Below are positions 44,701 through 55,514 of a DNA stretch of 64,000 nucleotides, piece by piece. The stretch lies in NCBI GenBank assembly GCA_963576735.1, contig OY755183.1:9009213-9073212 (forward strand), read 5' to 3'. The position numbers and the translations under genes are program-made. This DNA is from Bedellia somnulentella. Its lineage: Eukaryota; Arthropoda; Insecta; Lepidoptera; Bedelliidae. How positions within the stretch are numbered: position 1 is the first letter of the stretch; each line of letters starts with the position of its first letter. A model generated the notes under the pieces. It was not told the origin of the DNA. It was given only the letters and a program-made list of their open reading frames with translations, and made no database searches.

Positions 44701-44789
44701 CTAGAGTTTTAGCTTTAATGCACGCTGATTTTCATCCGGGACCCAATCATTTACAAATAGGATCTAATCATTTACGCTCATCACATAAA

Positions 44790-44870
44790 TGGTCGCTCTC
44801 AGCGGAGACTGAACCCGCAACCTCCGGACTGAGAAGCTAGTTACCTATCCGCTCGACAACGGATGTCGCC
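44790..44870 (-). mobile_element. SINE D relative, tRNA-like head
   Basis: Reverse complement has TGTCGAGCGGATAGGTAACT and TTGCGGGTTCAGTCTCCGC, matching the 35050 copy. Confidence 0.65.
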
Positions 44871-45282
44871 AATATATATGTAAAATCTAAATACTAATAA
44901 CTGATTAACCAATCAATAGACATGTTATGTGGAACTCTTCTTAGAACTATATCTACTGCTTACTAGCCATGAGCATGGATTATACTCATATAAGGACTTC
45001 TTTTTTAATCTAAAAGTTTTGTATTGAAATGTGGTGTAAAGGTTATTCACACCAATTTTGAATTGTGATATTAAATATATACGGATAGAGATCAATTACG
45101 GACATATTAGACCCAAATTAAGTTCGGCATAATGACTTTCGGTATGATATATTTAATACGAGTCTATCATCTGGGTGGATGAAGTGTCGTTCGTACTATA
45201 AGTACTCGTGGATGTAATCTAATTACATCAAATCAAATCCGTGAGATTCCGAAGGATTTCGCCATATTTTTATGTGTAAAGG

Positions 45283-46058
45283 CAGTGATATACTTACTTA
45301 CTTACTTATACTCACGCCCATTATTCCCATTGGGGTAGGCAGAGACTATCGATCGCCACTTAGTACGATCTTGACAAACCTCTCTTGCTTCCCTTACATT
45401 CATTATTCTTCTCATACATGCTCTTTTATTCTTCTCACTTCGGACCCCCGCCTTTAAAAGAACGTTTTCTATCTGGTCAAGAAACGTTTTACGAGGCCGT
45501 CCTCTACTAACAATCCCATCCACATTGGCTCTATATATCTCTTTCGCTACTTTATTTTCATCCATCCTCTCTATGTGCCCAAACCACCTCAACATTCCTT
45601 TTTCTATCTTGCATACTATGTCATCTTTCAAACCTACTCGTTCACGGATCACAGTATTTCTCACTCTATCACACAGCCTTACATTACATATACTTCTGAG
45701 GGATCTCATTTCCACTGCATTAACTCTACTTTCATGCTTCTTCTGCCAGGCCCAACATTCACTACCATACATCAGCGTGGGAACCAGAATAGCATTATGC
45801 ACAGCCATTCGAGCCTCTTCTGACAACGACTGGCTCAACATCAGACTGTTCATGGCTCCATTCACCGCGTTTCCCTTTTTAACTCTCCTTTCAATATCTT
45901 CCTCACATTTTCCATCCCTAGTAAACAAACTCCCCAGATATACAAATTCTTTCACTTGTTCCACTTTCTTACCATTTATAACAATGTCACATTCTGTCAT
46001 ACTTTCCTCTCTTTCAAAAACCATTGTTTTGGTTTTGTCCACATTCACTCAGTGATAT
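45283..46058 (-). mobile_element. 5'-truncated RTE-like LINE, 9-bp target duplication
   Basis: CAGTGATAT occurs at 45283-45291 and 46050-46058, enclosing 45292-46049. The 3' end on the minus strand is CTCTGCCTACCCC, AATGGG, GGGCGTGAG and a (TAAG)n tail. The best-preserved member of the family that also appears at 6301, 17816, 24249, 49419, 56988 and 62030. Confidence 0.92.
45302..46048 (-). CDS. RTE-like reverse transcriptase, C-terminal part
   Basis: 248 residues, uninterrupted, beginning just inside the 5' truncation. MNVDKTKTMVF matches the end of the RT palm/thumb region. FVYLGSLFTRDG and YGSECWAWQKKHESRVNAVE are hallmark post-RT motifs of RTE-type and related insect elements, followed by MLRWFGHIERMD and ending with KWRSIVSAYPNGN. 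The catalytic YADD region and endonuclease are missing, so this copy has no enzyme activity. The intact frame and clean target duplication indicate a recent insertion. RTE assignment is from memory of family motifs; another clade with the same C-terminus is possible. Confidence 0.82.
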   Translation of the reverse strand: MNVDKTKTMVFEREESMTECDIVINGKKVEQVKEFVYLGSLFTRDGKCEEDIERRVKKGNAVNGAMNSLMLSQSLSEEARMAVHNAILVPTLMYGSECWAWQKKHESRVNAVEMRSLRSICNVRLCDRVRNTVIRERVGLKDDIVCKIEKGMLRWFGHIERMDENKVAKEIYRANVDGIVSRGRPRKTFLDQIENVLLKAGVRSEKNKRACMRRIMNVREAREVCQDRTKWRSIVSAYPNGNNGREYK

Positions 46059-48117
46059 GGTTTCAATTTAAGTGTATGCAAATGTGTTTTTAATGTGAAT
46101 GCGGTTAAAAGGTTTATTTAGATTAATTGAATAAAATGAAATTTCTCTTGTAATTAGATTGATTCACTATTGAAAACCAGGTCACACGCAAGCTGCGCTC
46201 AATTTTATAGCAGAAACTATGATGACGGTTGATTTCAAATAATCGCATTACGTTGATGATCAATTAAATAAAATCCCACGTCAAGTTTTATTCAGCCACG
46301 TATTTCCGATCCAGTTTGTAAAAGTATTTAAATGTCCGATCGTTCCGTTGAAAATGTATTGACAATTTTCGTTTTAAATACATGAATTCTGTATTAACAG
46401 AAAAGGCACTATAACAAAGACCGGGTTTCAAAGAGTGACGTGTTCACAAATTAATTATTTTCACTGAGGCACGCAGGCATTGGTGTATTGTTTAATCGCC
46501 TCATGAAATGAGTGTGTATTTATTACATATTAATTGTCCCTGTGAAGTAAAAGGTAGAGTGATAACTACATTCAAAGTTGTAAACGCTTACATATTATTT
46601 ATCTCATAAGTATCCTTTTTAGCTTTCGTTCTTAATCTTTATACAATGAAGATCAACTCAACCCAGGAACAACTCAAACGTTCACGTACTCAATTTACTA
46701 ATAACAAAACTAGAAATTTGCTAGAAATAATTAATATGACAGGACAATATTTGCCAGGTCGACTAGTTTTTTATAAAATCTACAATTAGTTATTAATAGA
46801 TTTTATAAAAATATTTATTTCAGATTACGCTTTTGTTTTTTATAGTCGTGAAATTCACCAGCGTTGAGAACAATTTGTCCAACATTTTAATTTTGGTAAA
46901 GACTATCACACAAAGCATAGTGGTAACTACTAGATACCGGAACCTTAACGAGGAAAGTTTTCTAATAGAAGCCTGTATTGAATATTAACATGGTACGTAA
47001 TGCCCCTGAAATCCTGCTAACAACTAGCTTACAAGTTACGATACTTTTAAATTAAGTTGTAGTGCAGTTTTATGCAAGTTCTACTCGATTAGTTTGAAAC
47101 TGTTTTGTTGAGCTATTTAAGTTTTTTATGTTACTTACCTTACTTTGTTCTAGCTTACTGCGGTTTCTATTAAAACTTGTTGGCTCTTCTTATCTATGTT
47201 CGAGAAAAATGTGGGTTGATAGAACATTTCAGCTTAAAGTAATCTTATTGGTGGTTTTTTATAGTGCCATTTATTTATATGTCATGAAGGATTTTGATAG
47301 CGTATTGAAACTATTTTAAATACCCAAATATTGCAGTAAAGTCGGTTATAGTATTGTTTTTGGTCTATATCTGAAAAAACTATAATTATTTCGTAACTTT
47401 AGCTATTTACGTTTCCGAGATAGTCTCAAACTTCATTGACTGAAAAAGAGCATTTAGAATGATACTATATGGCCTTTTTTTTCTTTTGATGAAAATATTT
47501 TTTCTCTTATAATATAAGTTACGTGTCGTTAATGATTGCTTTCGAGCAAGTTAAATATTGTTTCTTTTTGTAATTCCAAAGTTTATACTCTGATAAACTA
47601 TCAAGATCAAAGTATATCAAGATCTATCGATACTTTAAAAACAACCCTTTCATTTGAATATCAGTGAAAATTAAAATCAGTACAAGTAGAAATCAAGGCA
47701 TTTAGAAATTAGATTCACCGCAATTTAATGTTTCTCCAAACACAAATAAATTACATGCCACATCCCTTAAGTATTAACCTAACACATTGTTAATTGGATC
47801 TGAAATTCTAACGTTGTTGTCGAATCTAGCCCTTACCTTTGGGGAGTCAAAGAAACCTTCTCGATCCCAAACCTCAAATCAGGATAACAAATCTAATACG
47901 CGATAGCATTTTAACAAAGGAAGCATTGTTATCGTGATCTATTGAATAATTATTCAACCCGCACAGATTGGTTTACGTTCGTTATATTGGGATTAAAAGT
48001 TAACTGACACTTGTTATGTTATGGTGCTAATTTATAATACATTTGAATTAATTTTCTTTTCTGAACAAAATAAGCCTAAAATCGATAATCACCGTTATTA
48101 CGAATACTATATTCTAC
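46059..48117. other. Long unrecognised AT-rich stretch
   Basis: No frame with coding character or known repeat. One of the least repeat-laden parts of the window. Confidence 0.5.
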
Positions 48118-48352
48118 ATACATACACTCAAGGCTATAAATCCCTAGAAGGGGTAGCCTGAGCTTTGAAATAAGCTATTCTTTAGCCACTTTTGGAAATT
48201 GAGTGGGGAAAAGCTGGTAATAAGAAATGATTGTTGGTGATGAGTCTCAAACCATATCGCCGAAGAATCATTTAAAAAGCCCCTATACCCTTAGTCACCT
48301 CTTACGATCACCCACGGGTAGGTGGGGTAGTGCTGTTCTAAGCCGACACTAC
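48118..48352 (-). mobile_element. SINE B
   Basis: Nearly complete, minus strand, from CATACATACACTCAAGGC to the head CTGTGTAGTGTCGGCTTAG. Confidence 0.82.
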
Positions 48353-49254
48353 ACAGCTTACTTTATACTTTCATGCTATAAAATGTAAAAATTAGAGTTG
48401 AACAGTTTTTTTTCCGATATTGGGTAAGACTATTGGAGCCTAGGTTATTACTGAATATTGACTGTTCAATCGCTCTCGCATTGAACGGGACAGGAAAAGT
48501 CTATCTTTATAAAAGTATTTAAACAAAAAAGTAACTATTGTGACCGTAGTTTTGTTCCAAAGCACTGAATCATATCGGGCATATTGTATTCGTTTATTTA
48601 ATTTAGACCGCCAATTTGGTAATTTTTAACTTCCCGTATTGACTCCGTGTACTACGTGGTATAAAAGGCATCATGTATCCGCAGATGCTTGCGCTACGTT
48701 AATTATTTTGTGAAAGTGTTCTCGCCTCCCCCAAGTTTAAAGCTGGGTTTTCTGGGTGTTGAGTCCAGTTTTCTAACAGGTACACGACAAATCTATCCCA
48801 TATATCCCAAGTAAATATATTAAGCATGCGTATAACCTTACAAAGGACTAACTCTGCATAAATAAATTTTGTGCGATTTCGGCCAAGCAGTTCAACACTG
48901 AATAAACAAAGTTATATGTACAAAATCTACGTATTTTCTGTAATTCATTATTCATCTCATCTTGTACATTTGGGCGCAAATCTGGATTGAAATACCGATC
49001 ATGCCGCAAATTTGGGATTGGTCCGGCGACGTGCGGCTAGTTCGTCTGTCGATTTGATTGGTTTTATTACTGACGCGAAATGAATGTCCAATCGCATGTG
49101 TCAAGATGAAATCAGATGGAATCGGGTATTTATAGCTCCAAATTCAGAATGCTATTGTTACAAATTATAATCTTGTAGTGGATTTGCTGGTATTTTAAAT
49201 TATGCCTCGTATTATACAATTTCATATTTCTGAACAGCAGTTGCTATAATAATC
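48353..49254. other. Unrecognised stretch
   Basis: No gene or repeat recognised. Confidence 0.45.
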
Positions 49255-49412
49255 CAGCAATAATGGTATAAATAAAGTTAAGTTGGTGAGAGGATTTAGC
49301 TACATTGCCCAACAACTACTTAAAAAGCTCTTAATTACCGGTTAGCCTCTAACGCCAATCGCGGGAAAAAAATGGGTAATTGCTGTTCTAAACCGACTCT
49401 ACAAAACTATAT
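49255..49412 (-). mobile_element. Degenerate SINE B
   Basis: Reverse complement of the 5' two-thirds (TTGTAGAGTCGGTTTAGAAC head). Confidence 0.65.
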
Positions 49413-49469
49413 TTTCTCATGTCACGCTGTACTATACGTGGGCAAATATACTCACAACTCAATGTGAGA

Positions 49470-49700
49470 AAATGTCACGTGTGTAGAGGTGGAATGCTAG
49501 TAGAGGATGACCTCGGAGGACTCATTTGGAAATACCAAATAGAGAATGTGCTCAAAAAGGCAGGCGTCCGAAGTATGAAGAATAAAAAAGCATGTATGAA
49601 AAGATTGATGGATATGAACGAAGCCAGAGAGGTTTGCCAGGATCGTACAAAGTGGCGATTGTTAGTCTCTACCTTCCCAAATGGGAACTAAGGACGTGAG
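49470..49700 (+). pseudogene. RTE-like LINE C-terminal fragment
   Basis: Encodes the last ~75 residues of the RTE-like protein: YQIENVLKKAGVRSMKNKKA, then MNEAREVCQDRTKWRLLVST. Ends FPNGN and stop, followed by a degraded 3' end (GGACGTGAG). No catalytic part. Confidence 0.8.
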
Positions 49701-50756
49701 TCCTATATGTATGTTTGATATAACGATTTTTACATTTACGGTACGTATTTATACGTATCGCCTAAATCGGTATACATATACCTTACCCAGTATACCTTAA
49801 CGTAGCCGACGTAATTTGTTGTAAACTTTTTGTTAACTTATTCAAAACCATTAATTATTCATAATTCAATTCGGCACATTGATTAAACAATAGGATTGGG
49901 AGATAATTATTTAACGAAATGACCGAAGTTCTGTTGATGACGTCGTTTTAAACCACCAGATTAACTTTCTTAATGCAATAAGGAGAATTTATGTTATTTG
50001 GTAACTCAACAGCAATATTAAATCAAGTATTTTTTATATCAAAAATGAATTTGATGTATAAGAGTACCTTTCACTAGGTTATAAATCCCAAAAAAAAGGT
50101 AGACAGGGCTTTAAAACAAAACTGACATATTTCTGGTGGTAAGGCTGATTATAAGAAAGACCAGCAAGGTATTAATTATAAAATCAAACAAATAGTTAAA
50201 CATGATTAAGGACATAGAATTTTCAATTACCAAATGATGATCATAAAAAAGTTACTATTTTAACTTTTCGCTTAGCGAATTCTAGAATCACAAATATCAT
50301 AATATCATACAGATATATTATGTTACAGACATATTATAAAATAATAGTACAATTCACTCTAACTAAAGATATAAAAACAAATATTGGTAATATGCAATAA
50401 ATCAAAACCAAAAAAGATTATTATAATTAATTTTTAAATCATTTGTAATGCCGAATAACAAACTGAAGTCGTTCAAACAATTTTATATAATCGAGCAAAT
50501 TATTTTTGTTTTACATTTTATGCAATAAAGAATATTTAGCTTTTTACCTTCGGTAAATTTAAACTTTATGTCCGCAGTCGAAGAAGCGTATCATCAATTT
50601 AATTTTCATTTTTATAGAGTAGTTAACTGCTAATGGAAAATATAACCGCGTTTTATGAATCATAATGTTTTGTGCCGAACGTGATCTGTGAAATCCACTC
50701 AGTATATCATGAATATATGAAAATGTTGCTGGTGTATTTATGTTATACTAATATTG
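49701..50756. other. Unrecognised AT-rich stretch
   Basis: Contains a tiny SINE B relic near 50079-50130 (TATAAATCCCAAAA on the plus strand) and nothing else recognised. Confidence 0.45.
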
Positions 50757-50975
50757 CTGCCTCCATGGTCTCGCGGTTAAGCGCTTGGTTTCAAGTACGG
50801 AGGTCTCTGGATCGATCCGCGGGTTGTGGTAACCTTACAAATTTAATTTGTAAGATTTGACTCAGTCTGGAAGGATATTGCAGGCTTGAATCACCTGATT
50901 ATCCGAATATTAATATGATTCCGTACTTCGAAGGGGCGTTAAGCCGTCGGTCCCGGCTACTATTACGTTAGCAGC
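50757..50975 (+). mobile_element. SINE C
   Basis: Head TGGTCTCGCGGTTAAGCGC with a mutated B box (GGATCGATCCGCG), then the GTTAAGCCGTCGGTCCCGG 3' region. Third copy in the window, outside the 6-kb duplication. Confidence 0.75.
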
Positions 50976-51007
50976 GCAATTGGCCAAATCGCCCAACATA
51001 GGGTCAA

Positions 51008-51212
51008 AAAAAAAAAAAGTCAAAAAGTTTATTTTTCAAAATTAAGTTAAAAATTAACATTTTTTGAACGTCAATTTTTTTTAAATTTATCATTAGTCCG
51101 TTGCTTCGGAAGGTGTTCGTAAAGAGAAGAAGCAACAAAGAAACTCTTTACATACACATTTTTTCATTTTTTCAAAACATGGTTTGTACAATTTCAGTTT
51201 ATTAACAGCATG
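51008..51212 (-). other. 3' UTR end of the split LINE
   Basis: In reverse complement it carries GAGTTTCTTTGTTGC, ACACCTTCCGAAGC and TTGACGTTCAAAAAATG, matching the 3' UTR of the LINE at 3881-4075. The rest of the LINE resumes at 55340, on the far side of the DNA transposon. Confidence 0.8.
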
Positions 51213-51236
51213 CTTAGTAATAAACGGGCCTAACTC
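51213..51236 (+). repeat. Left terminal inverted repeat of the DNA transposon
   Basis: 24 bp beginning CTTAGTAATAAACGGGCC. The mate is at 55312-55335. Confidence 0.85.
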
Positions 51237-51861
51237 AAAAATGGGACAAAATTAGTTATTGTAATAAAACGGCTTTTAACGAACAGGACTATCGGCTCTC
51301 TTTCTTAAACAAGCCTAAATCAAGCAATAAACAGAGATAGCACGAGTTACTGCGTTTCACTTTTAACAAGATTGCGAATATGATTTGGTGGTAAAGCAGC
51401 TAACTTCAGTTTTGTTCCGACTAGCTTAGAGGCAAGACGTCGCTTTCGTGGCACATTTGGAGATAGAACGTTATTCGATTCAAGATAACGTGAGTATTTT
51501 TACCAATTTTAATCAAACATAAGCCTATTTGGACTTACCTCATTTTATCACAAATTAAAACGCAAAATGGAGTGATCTAATTCGATATGGTTCTTTTTAT
51601 GAGAAAAAACACTTGGAAGCTTGGTGTACTATTAAGACAAACATTAGTTTATTACTTCAGGGCGGGTTTATTCATAGGACTATGTCTTGATATATCGATT
51701 TATGATTTTTTTTGTTGTGAATTTTGTTGCTACAGTATGACATATTCATTTATTTTTATGGAATACAACGCAAAATTATGTGCTTTATTTGTAGGTATCT
51801 CGTTTTATGTATATGAAAATGTATAAATTTCAAATTCATTTATGTTTTAACTTATTTTAGC

Positions 51862-54310
51862 ATGAGTAAAAGAATAAAAGAAATTTTGCGGCTTGCTGGT
51901 GCCGCTAATGAACTGCGAGAAAATCTCGGGCAATCGTGTCTGGGTGCCGAAAACACTTCAAATGCAGGTGCCATTAATTTGGTAAGTCCAGGTTATAAAT
52001 TCTTTTAGAATCACTTTAAAATTTCGATGCTTAAATTACCCCTATTATATTTATTGCAATCGCCTATTGCTATGAAGCTTAATCTTATTTTTAGCTTCTA
52101 GTTATGTTCTCCTAGCTATCTATGTTTAATTTCGCAATAAAAACTTTGTTTATTACAGTCACAGTCGATCAATCTCACTCAAAATCAAGAGTCCCTGAAA
52201 ACACTAATTAATCAAAATGAGCCGACCGAAAAGGAGAATAGTGATATTATTGAGAATTCTTTTAATTCTTCTACGGACCAGGTAAATTATTTAGATCCGA
52301 AGTTGCTTAGAAGCCAAAGTGGTTCGTATGAGACAAGGAACATGATGCCTGACCCGCGATACGTATTTTCACCCATAAATTCAGGGGAGAGTGAAGTTGA
52401 TCTGAGTGATATTGACCCGACCTTCAATGTGGGTACTTTGCATCATAGTCGACCTAGAATTATAGAAAATTCATCTTCATCATCTGGATCTTCAACTAGC
52501 AGTTCTTCTTCTAGTTCTTCAGATTCCGACAGTTCTAGCTCAACGTCAGCTTCGGAGAATACACAATTGCCCAATACCACCCAAAAGCGAGGTCGAAAAA
52601 AAGTTAGTAAGCCGGAAACCTGGAGGCAAAACAAAGTACAGAAGTTAAGAAATAGCGGTAAACCCTACACGTCGTTATCTACTTCATCTAGATTGATTCC
52701 CGGTCGCAGCGTCAAAGCTCCTTGCACGGAAAGGTGTAGACTTAAGTGTCAAGAAAATGTTAATGAGGAGTCACGATTGGCCATATTTAATGCTTTCTGG
52801 GAGTTAGCAGATTTATACAAACAAAGGACTTTCATTGGCTCGTGCATGATTGATGTACAGCCCAAGTATAGGTATACGAATGCTGAAAACCCAAGGTGTT
52901 TTAATAAAGCTTATCACTTTACCGTTGATAATAAGCGAATTCGCGTCTGTAAGAAGTTTTTCAAAAGTACCTTAGATATTACCGATAGAATGATTCAGAC
53001 AACAAAAACTAAATATGGACGCAAATGGCATAGTACAAGAAGATTTTCGTGGAAAACACGAAAATCATAAAAAAATATCTGCTGAGCTGACGAGCGATAT
53101 TAAGGATCACATTAACTCTATACCTCGAATAGAGTCGCATTACCTGCGAAGTATGACGTCTAGGGAATATATTGATGGGTCAAAAACCATCACAGATTTG
53201 TACAAACACTTCGAAAAACAACAAACCGAAAAGGGAAAGGACCCAGGAAAATACAGTTCCTATTATAAAATATTTACCTCGGATTATAATTTAGGATTCT
53301 TCCAACCAAAGAAAGATCAATGTGATCTATGTATGACATATCAAAATGCTTCTCCTGGCGAAAAAGAACAGTTAAAACACAAAATTGAGGTTCATTTGAG
53401 AGAAAAACAACTGTCCCGCATCGAAAAAGATCTCGATCGTCAAAATATATCTGCAACTAATAGGGTTGTTGTATACGATTTACAGGCTGTAATGTCATGC
53501 CCTGATGGTGACACGTCCTCCTTTTATTATAAGTCAAAGTTAAATAGCTATAATTTTACTTTGAATAATCTTTTCAAAAAAGACGTTAATCATCTCTCTC
53601 ATAACCAGACACGGAAAAACAAAGAGTACGTAGCATATGATAAGGTTGATTGTTTTTTCTGGACGGAGACCGATGGCAAAAGAGGGGCAAACGAAATTGG
53701 GTCCTGTATTTATAAATACCTACAAGATATGAACAATAACGCGGAAGGTGATACAGATGTGATATTTTACTCAGATAACTGCTGTGGGCAGAACAAAAAT
53801 AAATATGTTACAACCATGTACATCTATGCAGTTTATTCATTAGAGAAAATAAAATCTATTACACATAAATTTCTTATAAAAGGCCACAGTCAAAATGAAG
53901 CTGACAATGTACACAGTTTAATCGAAAAAGAGATCAAGAAAAATAGAAAATCTGGCCCTATATACTGCCCACAGCAATATATAGCGTTAATAAAAAATGC
54001 AAAGAAAAGTAAACACCCTTTTGTAGTCCATGAACTTACATTTGATTTTTTCAAAGACCTAAAATTATTGCAAGAAGAATGGGGCTACAACTACAATGTC
54101 AATGATGAGGGTGAAAATGTTATATGGAATGATATTAAAGTTATAAAAATTACTAAACAGGATCCTTTTGTATTTTACTACAAAAATTCATTTGATCAAA
54201 AAGAGTATAGTAAAATATTTCTGCGAAATAAAAGGAAGAAGATGCCCATCATATCGGATATTTGTTTACACACATTATACAGGGAAAAGTTGAAATTGAC
54301 TGATAACTAG
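51862..54310 (+). pseudogene. Transposase-like gene, two coding exons, one frameshift
   Basis: Exon 1: ATG 51862 to 51981 (40 codons, MSKRIKEILRLAGAANELRE at the start). Intron 51982-52158 (GTAAGT...TTATTACAG). Exon 2 continues in frame from 52159; a Ser-rich tract lies near 52471-52556. A possible 5' UTR intron (51490-51860) precedes. Next come Cys-rich CTERCRLKCQENVNEE, then RVCKKFFKSTLDIT. The frame breaks at about 53014, where one extra T separates TTKTK from MDANGIVQEDFRGKHENHKK (frame 53015-54310). Downstream: FFQPKKDQCDLC, VVYDLQAV (D155 of the 53015 frame), FYSDNCCGQNKN (D254) and KGHSQNEADNVHSLIE (H291, E295, D297). These acidic motifs resemble an RNase H-fold DDE/D transposase core and match a common uncharacterised insect family (DUF7869, from memory). 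About 756 residues if the frame is repaired. The single indel makes this copy probably inactive. Confidence 0.75.
51982..52158 (+). other. Predicted intron of the transposase-like gene
   Basis: GTAAGT donor after ATTAATTTG and a TTTATTACAG acceptor; both neighbouring exons are in the same phase and read through cleanly. 177 bp. Confidence 0.65.
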
Positions 54311-55311
54311 AAAAAAGATTTACGACAATTGATTTCACAGAAACTCATACCAAACTACTACGTAGATTATTATAACGCTATATTGTAACTTATCCTTATT
54401 GTATTTGTAGTTATTATATTATTTTGATACTGGCTTTTATATATATATATATAATAGCTAACTTTTGTTTTACACTTACAGAAAGTGTATTGTATCCAAA
54501 GGAGATTATTATGGTTTTTATGTTGTTCTCAAGAAGTAAGATAATTTGATTTTTGTTCTTTTGAAGTTCACTATTGTAAAGCAAAGTGTATAATATATTG
54601 TTTTTAATGTTAACTGGACGCTGATAGGGATAGGTACTTAGTGGATTATTGATTGTGCACTATGCAGCATAGATGTCAATAATTTTATAACTACTTACTA
54701 CGAATTATGGCTTGATCTCATTGTGACTAGACAAGACTGATTGATACTTTATCGTCAAAGACGAGTTTAGATATTTAATAGTTTGGTGCCATAAGATTTG
54801 ATTATCTTTCTATTGTCAACAATTTGGTAACACCTATGTTATTTTTTATGATCATGATGATTACAATTTTCATACTGCATTTTTATTTACGCCCTCTTAA
54901 TATTACTGGTTATTACTACTAAAACGCCATATTCACAATTAGCATGTCGTTATTTTGAAACTATTTTGTAGTAATTAGGATTAATACGAATTATTGACCT
55001 AGTAAGTAATATTGATTTTGTACAAAAAAGCATTATTTGGGCTTAATTTGATAATACAATTGAGTTTTTTTGCTAAATTTTGTGATAAAGTGACTTATCA
55101 CTGCAACATATTTTTTAAAGCCCTAATAATATTATCCAAAATGTAAAAATAACTTAGTTTAATTAAAAATGTGCAAGCAAGCATTATAACCAACACGAAA
55201 AATAGGAAAAAAAATATAAAAATAATAAAAATCTCACAAACAATTTAACTGAAACGAAAAGTGCTAGTTACTGCAAACTTTAAACACGATTTACCACAAT
55301 TCACCTTTTTC

Positions 55312-55335
55312 GAGTTAGGCCCGTTTATTACTAAG
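55312..55335 (-). repeat. Right terminal inverted repeat of the DNA transposon
   Basis: Exact reverse complement of 51213-51236. Confidence 0.85.
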
Positions 55336-55514
55336 CATGCGACATGTTTTTACTTTATAAAAGATTTTCTATGCGACAAAACCAACGCTAGTTTGACATA
55401 TTTAAAATAAATTGTCCATCACAAAAACCAATCACATAACGTGAGAAGAAAAATCCTCACCAGACAATTATTCCTAGGAATAACGAGGGAAGATTTATAG
55501 CTTTACGGACACGG

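Larger units (their letters stand above)
51209..55339 (+). mobile_element. Unclassified 4.1-kb DNA transposon with TIRs and CATG flanks
   Basis: Ends CTTAGTAATAAACGGGCC plus TAACTC at 51213-51236, exact reverse complement at 55312-55335; weaker similarity extends about 10 bp further inward. CATG on both sides (51209-51212, 55336-55339) is the likely target duplication. It interrupts the 3' UTR of a LINE, whose two parts are collinear when the element is removed. The single gene inside resembles a widespread insect repeat protein. I cannot match ends or gene to a named superfamily. Confidence 0.82.

Noticed and set aside
45525..46055. Plus-strand frame of 176 residues
   Set aside because: Antisense shadow of the RTE-like protein frame.
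51587..51826. 79-residue frame upstream of the transposase gene
   Set aside because: Lies in a predicted 5' UTR intron and is dominated by hydrophobic AT-rich codons.
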